Source of the DNA: Paraherbaspirillum soli
Lineage (GTDB): Bacteria; Pseudomonadota; Gammaproteobacteria; Burkholderiales; Burkholderiaceae_D
Direction: 5' to 3'
Length of the DNA stretch: 64,000 nt
Assembly (NCBI RefSeq): GCF_042654985.1
Contig: NZ_JBHSMT010000009.1
Span: 62,001-126,000, forward strand
Shown: positions 46,870-55,711 of the stretch, piece by piece
Layout: each line of letters begins with the position of its first letter
How positions within the stretch are numbered: position 1 is the first letter of the stretch
The notes under the pieces: model-generated
Seen by the model: only the letters and a program-made list of their open reading frames with translations
Databases searched by the model: none
What the model was told of the DNA's origin: nothing
Position numbers and translations under genes: made by a program

Positions 46870-48222
46870 TTGCTGAAAAATTTCTTTGGCTCGGTGGCCA
46901 ACCGGGTATTTCTGATTTTGCTGGCGGGGATCCTGGTGGCGGCGGCCAGCACCACCTGGCTGACCCATAACGAGCGGCGCAAGGCGTTCAAGGAAATGCA
47001 TGAGTTCCGGATTGCCGAGCGGGTCGAGCAACTGGTTTCCTCGCTCGACAACGTCAGCGAGGACATGCGATCGGTGGTGCTGCAGACCAGCGAAAATTTC
47101 GGCCTGGAGTCCAGCCTGGTCAAGGACACGGAAAATGCGGTCGGCGACAATCCGTCGCTGGCGGCGCTGCTGAAGACACGGCTCGGAAACCACCGCCATA
47201 TCGTCGTTTCCAAACAAACCGACTGTAAATTGCATGCTGGAATAAAAACTGAGACGCCGCGCATGGATGAATGCGTGGTGATCTATGTCAGCCTCAAGGA
47301 CGGCGCGCTGTTGAAGCTCAAATTGCGGATGATGCGCGATCCCGGCTGGCTGCGCGGAAGAGTGCCCGGGGCGCCGTACCTGTCGCCGTATTTCGGCCTG
47401 TTCCTGCTGTTGATCGGGATCCTGGCTTACGTGGTGGCGCGAATGACGGCGCGGCCGATCAAGGATCTGGCGGTCGCCGCCGGCGCGCTGGGACGCAATA
47501 TCGACCGGCCGCCGCTGGACGAAACCGGACCGACCGAAATCCGCCTGGCCGCGACCGCGTTCAACGCCATGCAAGCGCGCATCAAACGGCAAATCCAACA
47601 CCGCACCCACATGCTGGCCGCGATTACGCATGACTTGCAAACGCCGTTGACCCGCTTGCGCTTGCGGCTGGAAAAAGTAAGCGATGCCGAACTGCGCAGC
47701 AAGCTGGTGGAAGATCTGGCGGTGATGCAGAACATGGTGCGCGAAGGGCTGGATCTGGCGCGCAGCATGGATTCGGCTGAAGCCATGCAATTGCTGGACA
47801 TCGATTCGGTACTCGACAGCGTGTGCGCCGATGCGATCGACGCCGGCCAGGACGTGACGCTGGAAGGGCGCACCCGGACCTCGATCATGGGCCAGCCGAG
47901 CGCGCTGCGGCGCTGCCTGACCAACCTGGTCGACAATGCCACCAAATACGGACGCTATGCGCGCCTGCAATTAAGCCGCGAAGGCAACGCGATCGTGATC
48001 AAGATCCGCGACGGCGGCAGCGGGATTCCGGCCGATCAGCTGGATGCGGTGTTCGAACCGTTTTTTAGACTGGAAACATCCCGCTCGCGCGATACCGGCG
48101 GCACCGGCCTGGGGCTGACCATCGCCCGCAATATCGCGGAAAATCACCGAGCAACATTGGCGCTGCGTAACCATCCCGAAGGCGGCCTCGAAGTAACTTT
48201 GCGTTTGCCGGTACAAGCCTGA
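46870..48222 (+). CDS. Sensor histidine kinase (EnvZ/BaeS-like)
   Basis: The 450-residue kinase starts at TTG 46870 with GGAG seven bases upstream, right after the regulator stop. It has two membrane helices (about 10-28 and 175-192) flanking a periplasmic sensor, a HAMP region, the phospho-acceptor His in AAITHDLQTPLTRLRLRLE (near residue 254), the N box NLVDNATKYG, and G boxes IRDGGSGIP and GGTGLGLTIA. It should phosphorylate the adjacent regulator. The periplasmic ligand is unknown. Confidence 0.93.
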   Translation: MLKNFFGSVANRVFLILLAGILVAAASTTWLTHNERRKAFKEMHEFRIAERVEQLVSSLDNVSEDMRSVVLQTSENFGLESSLVKDTENAVGDNPSLAALLKTRLGNHRHIVVSKQTDCKLHAGIKTETPRMDECVVIYVSLKDGALLKLKLRMMRDPGWLRGRVPGAPYLSPYFGLFLLLIGILAYVVARMTARPIKDLAVAAGALGRNIDRPPLDETGPTEIRLAATAFNAMQARIKRQIQHRTHMLAAITHDLQTPLTRLRLRLEKVSDAELRSKLVEDLAVMQNMVREGLDLARSMDSAEAMQLLDIDSVLDSVCADAIDAGQDVTLEGRTRTSIMGQPSALRRCLTNLVDNATKYGRYARLQLSREGNAIVIKIRDGGSGIPADQLDAVFEPFFRLETSRSRDTGGTGLGLTIARNIAENHRATLALRNHPEGGLEVTLRLPVQA

Positions 48223-48228
48223 ACGAAA

Positions 48229-48262
48229 AAAAACCTGCTTCGTGATTAACGAAACAGGTTTT
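48229..48262. terminator. Bidirectional terminator
   Basis: AAAACCTG and TTCGT pair with ACGAA and CAGGTTTT around GATTA. A-run and T-run lie on both sides. It separates the convergent kinase and glycine-zipper genes. Confidence 0.85.
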
Positions 48263-48266
48263 GACA

Positions 48267-48818
48267 TTAGTAAGGCACGTAGTCCGGCGGCGGGCCATAA
48301 CTGCGCCGTTGCGGATAATAATCCGGCGGCACGCCATATTGCGGCGGCGGTGCGTATTGCGACTGGCGGCTGGCATAGCCGGCCGGCACCGGAACCCGAT
48401 TCCCTTTGGCATACATGCACTGGGTAAACACATTGTTGTACTGATGCTGCATCGAATAGCTGCTGCGTGCCGCGGAATCGCCGGCGACCGAGCTGCCGAC
48501 CAGCAAACCGCCGCCGGCGCCAATCGCCGCACCGGCCCCGGCGCGGCCGGATGCGGCGCCGATCAGCGCGCCGACCGTGGCCCCGATCAAGGTGCCGGTC
48601 ACCGCGGTGGCGGTGGCATTGTCAGCCGCCGCCTGCGGTGCGTAGGGTCCTATTCTTTCTTGCGCGTAGCGCTGGCAAACGGCTTCATCGTTGCGGAACT
48701 GGTCGTAACTTTTTCCGCTGCCGGGCAGCGCCATCACATTCGATCCGGTCGGCACGCTGACGCAACCGGACAATAAAGCCACCGCCGAAGCGGCAATCGC
48801 CATGGATGTTCTATTCAT
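48267..48818 (-). CDS. Glycine-zipper lipoprotein
   Basis: The 183-residue protein has a lipoprotein signal (IAASAVALLSGCVSVP), a central glycine-zipper helix (GTLIGATVGALIGAASGRAG and AIGAGGGLLVGSSVAG), and a Tyr/Pro-rich tail (PPDYYPQRRSYGPPPDYVPY). Such YMGG/glycine-zipper proteins are found in the outer membrane or periplasm; the precise role is unknown. A second Tyr/Pro-rich envelope protein lies 15 bp upstream, so the two are probably co-transcribed. Confidence 0.85.
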   Translation of the reverse strand: MNRTSMAIAASAVALLSGCVSVPTGSNVMALPGSGKSYDQFRNDEAVCQRYAQERIGPYAPQAAADNATATAVTGTLIGATVGALIGAASGRAGAGAAIGAGGGLLVGSSVAGDSAARSSYSMQHQYNNVFTQCMYAKGNRVPVPAGYASRQSQYAPPPQYGVPPDYYPQRRSYGPPPDYVPY

Positions 48819-48833
48819 GATCGGCCCCTTCCT

Positions 48834-49184
48834 TTACTTTGGTTGAGCGTCTTCCTGTTCCACCTTCATCCAGCCCGAAGGGCAACGCGGAACTTCCGGA
48901 TAATAGCCGGCCGGGTTCTTGCAGTAGTACACGTAATCGCGGGCTTTTTCGACGTAGGTTTGTTGCGGCGGCGCGTAATATACCGGCGGCTCCACGTAAT
49001 ACACTTGCGGCGGCGAGTAATACACCGGTGGCGGTGCGTAATACACCGGCCCGCCTATGGTCACGCCGACGCGCGGACCGTAATAGCCGCCGTGGCCGTA
49101 ATAGCCGTAGCCCCAGGCAAAACTGGCGCTGCTGGTCGTCATCAGTGCGGCCGCAGCCAGTGCTAAAAGGGCAATTTTTTTCAT
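48834..49184 (-). CDS. Secreted Tyr/Pro-rich small protein
   Basis: The 116-residue protein starts at ATG 49184 with GTGAGG upstream. It has a signal peptide (KKIALLALAAAALMTTSSASFA) and a low-complexity mature part with repeats of YYAPPPVYYSPPQVYYVEPP, then a more ordered C-terminus with two Cys (YYCKNPAGYYPEVPRCPSGW). The Cys pair and pattern resemble many proteobacterial YXWGXW-like or PxYY envelope proteins of unknown role. It precedes the glycine-zipper gene. Confidence 0.82.
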   Translation of the reverse strand: MKKIALLALAAAALMTTSSASFAWGYGYYGHGGYYGPRVGVTIGGPVYYAPPPVYYSPPQVYYVEPPVYYAPPQQTYVEKARDYVYYCKNPAGYYPEVPRCPSGWMKVEQEDAQPK

Positions 49185-49430
49185 GATAGGCCTCACGATC
49201 TATACGACATTTAAGAATAATCCTGGCTTTGACTGACACCAAAAAGAGTTACTTCTGGTTGCAAAGCTGTCAGCTTGACGGGCCATTTTAATTGATTCGG
49301 TGCATGCAATTGTGTTCAGTTTGTATCAAGCTTGATTCGAAACCGTTGCCTATCCGTTGTGCAGGTCGGCATAATCGACCATTCCGACGCGCTCAAAGCC
49401 GCTCCCATTTTCTTGCCGACAAAACACCAC

Positions 49431-50669
49431 ATGGAAAACGCCTCCACTCCATCTCAATCTTCACCTCAGCAATCGTCGCTCCAGGGCGTCAAAGTCATCG
49501 AACTGGGCACCCTGATCGCCGGGCCGTATGCCGCCAGCCTGCTGGGACAGTTCGGCGCCGAAGTCATCAAGATCGAGTCGCCCGGCGACGGCGATCCATT
49601 GCGCAAGTGGCGCAAGCTGCATAACGGCACCTCGCTGTGGTGGTACTCGCAGAGCCGCAACAAGAAATCGGTGACCGTCAATCTGAAGTCCGAACAAGGC
49701 CAGCAGATTGTGCGCGATCTGGTCAAGGATGCCGATATCGTGATTGAAAATTTCCGCCCCGGCACATTGGAAGGCTGGGGACTCGGCTGGCAGGATTTGT
49801 CCAAAATCAATCCCAAGCTGATCATGGTGCGGGTTTCCGGCTACGGCCAGGATGGCCCTTATCATGCGCGTCCGGGCTTCGCCGCGATTGCCGAGTCGAT
49901 GGGCGGTTTGCGCCACCTGGCCGGTTATCCCGACCGGCCGCCGGTGCGGGTCGGCGTCAGCATTGGCGACACCCTGGCTTCGCTGTACGGCGTGATCGGG
50001 GCGCTGTTGGCGATGCACCATCTGAAGGCCAACGGCGGCACCGGGCAGTTCATCGACATCGCGCTGTATGAGGCGGTGTTCGGCGTGATGGAAAGCCTGA
50101 TCCCGGAGTACGCCGAGTTCGGCTTCGTGCGCGAGCGCACCGGCGCCAGCTTTCCCGGCATCTCGCCGTCCAGCACCTATCCCTGCCGCAGTGATGCACG
50201 TGGCGAACATTTCGTCATCATCGCCGGCAACGGCGACAGCATCTTCAAGCGCCTGATGCATGCGATCGGCCGCAGCGACCTGGCAGAGGATCCGCGTCTG
50301 GCCCGCAACGACGGCCGGGTCCAGCATAACGACATGCTCGACGCCGCGATTGCCGACTGGACCTCGCAGCACGATCTGGAGCACGTGCTGCAAGTGCTGG
50401 AGCAGGCCGAGGTGCCGAGCAGCCGCGTGTACACCGCGGCCGATATTCACCAAGACCCGCACTACCGCGCCCGCGACATGATCCAGCAGCACACGCTGCC
50501 GGACGGCCAGCCGATAGATTTGCCCGGCATCGTGCCGAAACTTTCCGCAACGCCGGGACAGACCAACTGGGTCGGACCGGAGCTGGGCCAGCACACGGCG
50601 CAGGTGCTGGCGGCTATCGGCAGGAGTGTGGAGGAGATTGAGCAGTTGCGGCAGCAAGGTGTGATTTAA
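49431..50669 (+). CDS. CaiB/BaiF-family CoA-transferase
   Basis: The 412-residue protein matches class III CoA-transferases. It has VIELGTLIAGPYAASLLGQF then GAEVIKIESPG at the N-terminus, NKKSVTVNLKSEQGQQI, and the catalytic Asp in VGVSIGDTLASLYG; GTGQFIDIALYEA follows. These enzymes move CoA between organic acids. ATG 49431 lies before the conserved region. No dedicated pathway genes are adjacent, so the substrate cannot be assigned. The next 461 bp are repeats. Confidence 0.92.
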   Translation: MENASTPSQSSPQQSSLQGVKVIELGTLIAGPYAASLLGQFGAEVIKIESPGDGDPLRKWRKLHNGTSLWWYSQSRNKKSVTVNLKSEQGQQIVRDLVKDADIVIENFRPGTLEGWGLGWQDLSKINPKLIMVRVSGYGQDGPYHARPGFAAIAESMGGLRHLAGYPDRPPVRVGVSIGDTLASLYGVIGALLAMHHLKANGGTGQFIDIALYEAVFGVMESLIPEYAEFGFVRERTGASFPGISPSSTYPCRSDARGEHFVIIAGNGDSIFKRLMHAIGRSDLAEDPRLARNDGRVQHNDMLDAAIADWTSQHDLEHVLQVLEQAEVPSSRVYTAADIHQDPHYRARDMIQQHTLPDGQPIDLPGIVPKLSATPGQTNWVGPELGQHTAQVLAAIGRSVEEIEQLRQQGVI

Positions 50670-50713
50670 ATTAAGAGGCGCTGCAACGTGCCGAATTACT
50701 GTGTCCCTGAGTG

Positions 50714-51028
50714 ACGGACCACGGAGTGCCGAGGGTTTGTTTTTAGATGTTGATGTATTGGCGGACTCAGCTTTTCGCCCTGACGGCGACTCCCTTTCTT
50801 TTGCTTCGCCAAAAGAAAGGAAGCAAAGAAAAGGCGACCGCAAGCCACTGCCTTCCCTTCGGTCAGGTCCCCAAATGTGTCGCCTATCAGTCGGGTGTGA
50901 AGACAAACTCGCTGCGCTCAAACATGTCTTCCCACAATTCCCGACTGACAGCCGCCACATTTGGCAGCGTCCCAATGCGGAATTCAACGTCAAAAACAAC
51001 CCCAACCCCTCGGCGCTCCGTGGTCCGT
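50714..51028. mobile_element. 315-bp inverted-repeat element with nested palindrome
   Basis: The ends are 22-bp inverted repeats that begin ACGGACCACGGAG and continue to GCCGAGGG, with one mismatch. A second inverted repeat lies inside (50871-50964; CCAAATGTG ... CAGTCGGG with CCCGACTG ... CACATTTGG). Open frames in it overlap in several frames and seem non-coding. No transposase is present, so it looks like a non-autonomous element or compound REP. Confidence 0.6.
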
Positions 51029-51038
51029 TCATCGGGTC

Positions 51039-51134
51039 GTAGGGCGGAAAAGCGCAGCGCCTTCCGCCGTGTTGGATGCGTCAAATGCCTGTGGCACATC
51101 CAACGGCGGATAACGCTGCGCTCATCCGCCCTAC
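51039..51134. repeat. REPIN-like repeat overlapping a gene 3' end
   Basis: It starts GTAGGGCGGAAAAGCGCAGC and ends CTCATCCGCCCTAC. Its last bases supply the TAG stop of the minus-strand gene ending at 51131. It begins 10 bp after the inverted-repeat element. Confidence 0.85.
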
Positions 51135-51394
51135 TTACTGCGCGCTTTCTCTTCTTCTTCAAATTGCGCGCGCATCACATCGAACAGATTGTGGCGATCA
51201 TCGACGTGTTCGATGATGGCCTGCACCAAGTCGTGCGTCATCGCGTTGTCTTTGTTGATCTCGCGCAGCGGTCGCAGCAGACGCAGCACTTCTTCCAGGC
51301 AGATCATGCCGAGACGGGCGCATTCAGCGGCTTCATGGAGGTGGTCGGTTGGGGGAAAAATCAGTTTTTTGTCAGGCGTTATAGCGAAGGTCAT
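51131..51394 (-). CDS. Small helical protein behind structured leader (L3), unknown family
   Basis: The 87-residue protein begins MTFAITPDKKLIFPP, like the gene at 24110, and continues in helical segments (AAECARLGMICLEEVLRLLR, DLVQAIIEHVDDRHNLFDVM) with an acidic/basic tail (QFEEEEKARSK). AAGGAG precedes the ATG. A truncated copy at 51793 differs from it mostly at third codon positions on the minus strand, which supports this strand as coding. It reminds me of DUF3077/DUF6124-type small proteins. The stop codon lies inside the adjoining repeat. Confidence 0.78.
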   Translation of the reverse strand: MTFAITPDKKLIFPPTDHLHEAAECARLGMICLEEVLRLLRPLREINKDNAMTHDLVQAIIEHVDDRHNLFDVMRAQFEEEEKARSK

Positions 51395-51637
51395 ACGGGC
51401 TCCTTGGTCTGGGGTTTATTGAGCCGCGCTGTGCCAAAACGGGAGGGCGGCGAATAGCAGAGTAGGAAGACCGGTCCAGACACTTTCGCACCCCCCCCGG
51501 CAGTCCCCTCAGGGACTCACCGCTATTGCCGCCCATAGAGGACGACAAACGGGGATGCTTACAGAAAAACCGCATGGTGCGGTCTGTACGCGTCTGGATC
51601 CAGGCTTCCCAACCTGATCCCTTTTTTGTTCAGGGAC
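51395..51637 (-). ncRNA. Structured leader RNA, full-length copy (locus L3)
   Basis: Reading the minus strand: P1 hairpin GGATCAGG/CCTGGATCC (51596-51620) with loop GGGAAG; long-range P2 CCAGAC/GTCTGG (51592-51597 with 51476-51481); terminator-like P3 CCGC-ACCAT-GCGG then TTTTT (51582-51565); P4 AGTCCC-TGAG-GGGACT then GCCGG (51517-51502); then ACCGGTCTTCC, whose CTTCC (51465-51469) can pair with the P1 loop. The same architecture with different bases occurs at 59.7 kb. Confidence 0.7.
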
Positions 51638-51644
51638 GGAAGCG

Positions 51645-51673
51645 ACTATAGACCTTCTTTAACGTTGCGGCAA
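51645..51673 (-). promoter_or_regulatory. Promoter of leader RNA L3
   Basis: On the minus strand TTGCCG (51673-51668), 17 bp, TATAGT (51650-51645) gives a good sigma-70 promoter, placing the start near 51637, just before the P1 hairpin. Confidence 0.65.
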
Positions 51674-51696
51674 CAGGCGTGCCGTACCCAATCTGC

Positions 51697-51792
51697 GTAG
51701 GGCGGAAAAGCGCAGCGCCTTCCGCCGTTGGATGCGCCACCTACGTTCGATGCATCCAAAACGGCGGATAACGCTGCGCTCATCCGCCCTAC
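51697..51792. repeat. REPIN-like repeat truncating a gene copy
   Basis: It starts GTAGGGCGGAAAAGCGCAGC and ends CTCATCCGCCCTAC. It abuts the last codons of the pseudogene at 51793, which loses its last eleven residues relative to the copy at 51131. Confidence 0.85.
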
Positions 51793-52359
51793 TTATTGCG
51801 CGCGCATCACATTGAACAGATTGTGGCGATCATCGACGTGTTCGATGATCGCCTGTACCAAGTCATGCGTCATCGCGTTATCTTTGGAGATCTCGCGCAG
51901 GGGCCGCAGCAGGCGCAGCACTTCTTCAAGGCAGATCATGCCGAGACGGGCGCATTCAGCGGCTTCAGTATCAACATCGACTGTCCGAGAATCGACATCG
52001 AACTTCAGAAGCAGGACATCGAACTTCGGAAGCAGGACATCGAACTTCAGAAGCAGGCCATCGAACTTCAGAAGCAGGACATCGAACTTCGGAAGCAGGA
52101 CATCGAACTTCAGAAGCAGGACATCGAACTTCAGAAGCAGGACATCGAACTTCGGAAGCAGGACATCGAACTTCAGAAACAGAACATCGAACTTCAGAAG
52201 CAGGCCATCGAACTTCGGAAGCAGGACATCGAACTTCGGAAGCAGGCCATCGAGTCTACATAGCCCTGGACGATAGTCGCCATCAAGAGCCGCTCTGGTA
52301 GTTTCCGCCGAGAACTGACCCTTAGGGTAAAATCGCGAGCTTTGCCACCTGGCAATCAA
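51793..52359 (-). pseudogene. Truncated copy of the 51131 gene fused to tandem repeats
   Basis: Bases 51793-51970 encode, on the minus strand, EAAECARLGMICLEEVLRLL and on through NLFNVMRAQ, nearly identical to the gene at 51131. The N-terminus (MTFAITPDKK) and RNA leader are missing and a 21-bp tandem repeat is joined in frame instead. The frame stays open to 52359, giving repeats of LLPKFDV/LLLKFDV, but no ribosome site or likely start is seen. It could be a decayed copy or an odd repeat protein; I favour decay. Confidence 0.55.
51994..52245. repeat. Tandem repeat, 12 units of 21 bp
   Basis: The unit is GACATCGAACTTCAGAAGCA plus G. Twelve full units vary at three positions (GAC/GCC/AAC, CAG/CGG, AAG/AAA) and a partial unit follows. 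The 21-bp length keeps the frame in all six readings: DIELQKQ on the plus strand and LLLKFDV on the minus. There are no spacers, so it is not a CRISPR. It ends about 140 bp before vgrG. Confidence 0.95.
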
Positions 52360-52386
52360 GTCGATTTCGAGGACAAAAGAGTTCCT

Positions 52387-54868
52387 ATGCGCGGTTTACC
52401 ACAAGCCTTGTTGGCCTTGATACAAAACAAACAGCACGCCCGTGTGCTCCGCTTAAGTTTCCCGAATGACGACCATCCGGCGCCGGCTATGGTGGTCAAT
52501 CGCCTCCAAGCCAGGGAAGAACTTTCGCGCGATTTTGAGTATGTCCTGGAAATCCTGGCCGATGACGCCCGGATCCCGCTCAAAGAATTGCAAGGCAAGA
52601 TGGCCGTGGTCGAGCTGGTCAGAGCCGACGGCAGCACGCGCTACTTTAGCGGGGTGGTCGCAAGCTTCCGGCTGGTCAAGTCCAACGGCGGAATCGCGTT
52701 CTACGAGATGATTCTGAGGCCGTGGTTGTGGTACCTGACGCTCAGAAAAAATAATTTCCTGTTTCACGGCAAAACCTTGCGCGAACAAACGGAAATTATT
52801 TTCAAGAATTACGGCGCGCATGCCAATTGGGACAGCCGCGTCAAGGCAGCCGATATCCCTGTCACCGAAGCCTGCCAGTTCGATGAAAGCGATAGCAACT
52901 ATCTGCACCGCAGGTGGGAAGACGCCGGCTGGCACTATTGGTATGAACACGACGACAAGGGCCACAAATTAATCCTGAGTGACGACTCCACTTATGCCGC
53001 CCCGATCGACGGCAGCAACCCCGAGATCCGCTTCCAGCGCCATGCCGGCGCCCAGGAAGAAAATGCCATCCACGCATGGAGCCCGGTGCGCGATATCGTC
53101 CCCGGCCAGGTCGCGCTGTCCAGCTTCAACTTCAAATACCCGGTACCGAGCAATGTCAACATCCCGACCTTGAACAAACAAGGCGACGTGCTCAACATCG
53201 AGTCGTACGAATACACCGGCGCATACGGCTACAAGAACGACGAAGACGGCGACAAGCAAGCCCGGTTGCGGATGGAAGAAATCGAGACCAGCGGCAAGCA
53301 TATCGAAGCCGCCGGCAACAACCGCGACGTCCAGCCCGGACGCTGGTTCCGCCTGACCGATCACTTCAGCAACAGCGTGTTCGGCCAATCCGCCGAGCGC
53401 GGCAAACATGAATACCTGGTCGTCAGCGTCGTGCATACGGCCAGCAACAACTACCTGCAGCAAGCCGACGAGGTGACCGACTACAGCAACCGCCTGAGCT
53501 GCATCCGCAAAAGCATCCCCTGGCGTCCGGGCCGCGGCTACCACAGCGTCGCGACCAAGATCCACGGCCCGCAAACNNNNNNNNNNGCCAAAGAATCAGG
53601 AAATCCACACCGACCAATACGGCCGAGTGCGCCTGCAATTCCACTGGGACCGGATCGGCACCAACGATGAGAAGAGTTCGGCCTGGGTCCGGGTTGCCAG
53701 TTCCTGGGCCGGCAGCGATCGCGGCTTCATCGCTGTTCCGCGCATCGGCCAAGAAGTGATCGTCCAGTTTCTGGATTCGAATCCGGATAAGCCCATCGTC
53801 ACCGGCTGCGTCTACAACGAGCGCAACATGCCGCCGTGGAAGCTGGCCGACCAGCAGGCGCTGACCGGCTTGCGCAGCCGCGAACTGACAGCTGGCGGCG
53901 GCAATGCCGCGGGCGGCCGAAGCAATCACGCGATCCTCGACGATACCAATGGAAAAATCCAGGTCCAGTTGAAGAGCGACCATCAGTACAGCCAACTGTC
54001 GCTCGGCCACATCGCCCGCATCGAAGACAACGCTGGCCGCAAGGACGCGCGCGGCCAAGGCTGGGAGCTGCGCTCCGATGGGCATGGTGTGGCGCGATCG
54101 GCCAAGGGCATGTTGCTGACCACCGAAGCCCGCACCAACGCCGCCGCGCACATCACCGACATGGGCGAGACGGTGCAGCGCTTGACCGCCGCGCGCGAGC
54201 AGCAGGAAACGCTGGCCGATGCCGCGCAGCAGAGCGGCGCGCAGGAAGCCCAGGGCCAGCAAGCCGACGTCGCCAAGGCGATCAAGGCGCAGAACGATGC
54301 GATCAAGGGCAGTGCCGGCGGCGACGAAGGCAGCTTCCCGGAACTGGCGGCACCGCATCTGGTGCTGGCCAGCCCGGCCGGTATCGAAACCACCACCAGC
54401 GGCAGCACCCACATCGCCAGCAACCGGCACACCGCGATTACCACCGGCAAGGACTTGTCTATCGCCAGCGGCGGCAGCTGGTTCGCCAGCATCCGCAACA
54501 CCTTCCGGCTGTACGTGCAAAAAGCCGGGATCAAGATGGTGGCGGCCGGCGGCGACATCGACATGCAGGCGCTGGCCAACAGCGTCAACCTGCTGGCCAA
54601 ACTGAACATCACGCACAGCGCCAACCGCATCACGATCGCCGCCAAGGAAGAATTGCTGGTCAACGGCGGCGGCAGCTACACCCGCTACAACGCGGGTGGG
54701 ATAGAGCACGGCACCAACGGCAACTATGTCGCGCATGCGGCGGTGCACGGCCTGCCGGGGCCGAAGAATTTGCCGGTGGAGTTGCCGCCTTTCCCGCAGG
54801 TGATCTGCAAGGAATGCATGCTCAAGGCGATGAAAGCCAGAACCGGCTTTGGACTGAATAAAGGATAA
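52387..54868 (+). CDS. vgrG: Type VI secretion tip protein VgrG (interrupted by an assembly gap)
   Basis: The gene spans a 10-N gap. The N-terminal part (MRGLPQALLALIQNKQ, then FSGVVASFRLV and YHSVATKIHGPQ) and C-terminal part (NQEIHTDQYGRVRLQFHWDR, then GFIAVPRIGQEVIVQFLDSN) are the gp27-like and gp5-like halves of VgrG. A DUF2345-type region follows (LVLASPAGIETTTSGSTHIA) and a C-terminal tail ending ARTGFGLNKG. The halves are in different frames across the 10 N, so the true gap is not 10 bases; the length is probably a multiple of three. VgrG trimers form the T6SS spike and carry effectors. The start 52387 is preferred over 52342. Confidence 0.9.
53577..53586. other. Assembly gap (10 N)
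   Basis: Ten undefined bases inside vgrG, between HGPQ(T) and PKNQEIHTD. By comparison with usual VgrG sequence only a handful of residues should be missing. Confidence 0.99.
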
Positions 54869-54873
54869 GCACC

Positions 54874-55698
54874 ATGTATTGCGCCTATGACCGCCACACC
54901 GTCGAACTGCCCGCCGCACTGGGCAGCGCGATGGATCGATGCCTGGAACGCCATCCCGACGCTTATTTGTACGCCTTGATCGACAGCGCCTTCGCGCCGG
55001 AAGAAGTCGCAGCGCTGGCCGGCACTGCGTCGGCAGCAGCGGTCGCTATCTATGCCGACACGCCGCTACAGGGTTTTGAAGAACTGTCGCCGCTGCTGGT
55101 GCAGTTCCCGCAAGACAAAGCGCAGCGCGATGCGCTGGTTGCACGCTGGCTTGAGCTATGCAACGGCAAGCCGATGTTGTCCTTCATCGCTAGCGCCCTG
55201 GATATCGGCCATTTAAAACAGCATTTCTCCGCCTTCCTGCAAATCCGCGACGACAGCAAGCAACGCTATTTTCTGCGCTTTGCCGACGTGTGCACGACAC
55301 AAGATATTCTGGATTGCCTGCAGCCTGAACAAAAACAGGCCTGGCTCAACGGCATGTACGCATGGTGGATCATTGCGCGCAACGGCGGCTTGCAATCCCT
55401 GGGCGGGACGCCAACCGCGCCGGTCGCCGCTGTGCCGAATGACTGGCACGACCAGCACATTAGCGATGCGCAGTTGATCCGCCTGGGTCAAAAGAGCGAA
55501 GCCGACAGCTGGCTCAGCCACTTGCATGAAACCAGGCCCGAGTTATTTGCACAGCATCAGCCATCGGTGCTGTACCAGAAGACGTCCAGGCTGCTGCAGC
55601 AACTGGATCAACAACAAGTCCGTGAAGACCGTGTGCGCTTGCGCCAGGTCTTGGAATTATTGAAAGCGCAGCAATCCGGCACGTCCGGGGCTATTTGA
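54874..55698 (+). CDS. DUF4123 protein, T6SS effector-loading adaptor
   Basis: The 274-residue protein has the DUF4123 pattern: YLYALIDSAFAPEEVAAL at the start, LVARWLELCNGKPMLSFIAS, FSAFLQIRDDSKQRYFLRFA with DV following, and WLNGMYAWWIIARNGGLQSL. DUF4123 proteins (Tap/TEC) bind VgrG and load effectors onto it. It begins 5 bp after the vgrG stop and lies upstream of the lipase effector, so it probably loads that effector. Confidence 0.88.
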   Translation: MYCAYDRHTVELPAALGSAMDRCLERHPDAYLYALIDSAFAPEEVAALAGTASAAAVAIYADTPLQGFEELSPLLVQFPQDKAQRDALVARWLELCNGKPMLSFIASALDIGHLKQHFSAFLQIRDDSKQRYFLRFADVCTTQDILDCLQPEQKQAWLNGMYAWWIIARNGGLQSLGGTPTAPVAAVPNDWHDQHISDAQLIRLGQKSEADSWLSHLHETRPELFAQHQPSVLYQKTSRLLQQLDQQQVREDRVRLRQVLELLKAQQSGTSGAI

Positions 55699-55711
55699 GC
55701 CAGATCAGCTG

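Noticed and set aside
50701..51042. Small protein-coding gene (113 codons) after the CoA-transferase
   Set aside because: It lies within an inverted-repeat element, overlaps another frame, and has no ribosome site or family; the repeat explains it.
51994..52245. CRISPR array
   Set aside because: The 21-bp units are contiguous without spacers, and no cas gene is present.
51796..52263. Plus-strand protein with DIELQKQ heptads
   Set aside because: Its first half is antisense to the conserved small gene. Differences between the two gene copies fall at third positions on the minus strand, and the heptads lack coiled-coil spacing.
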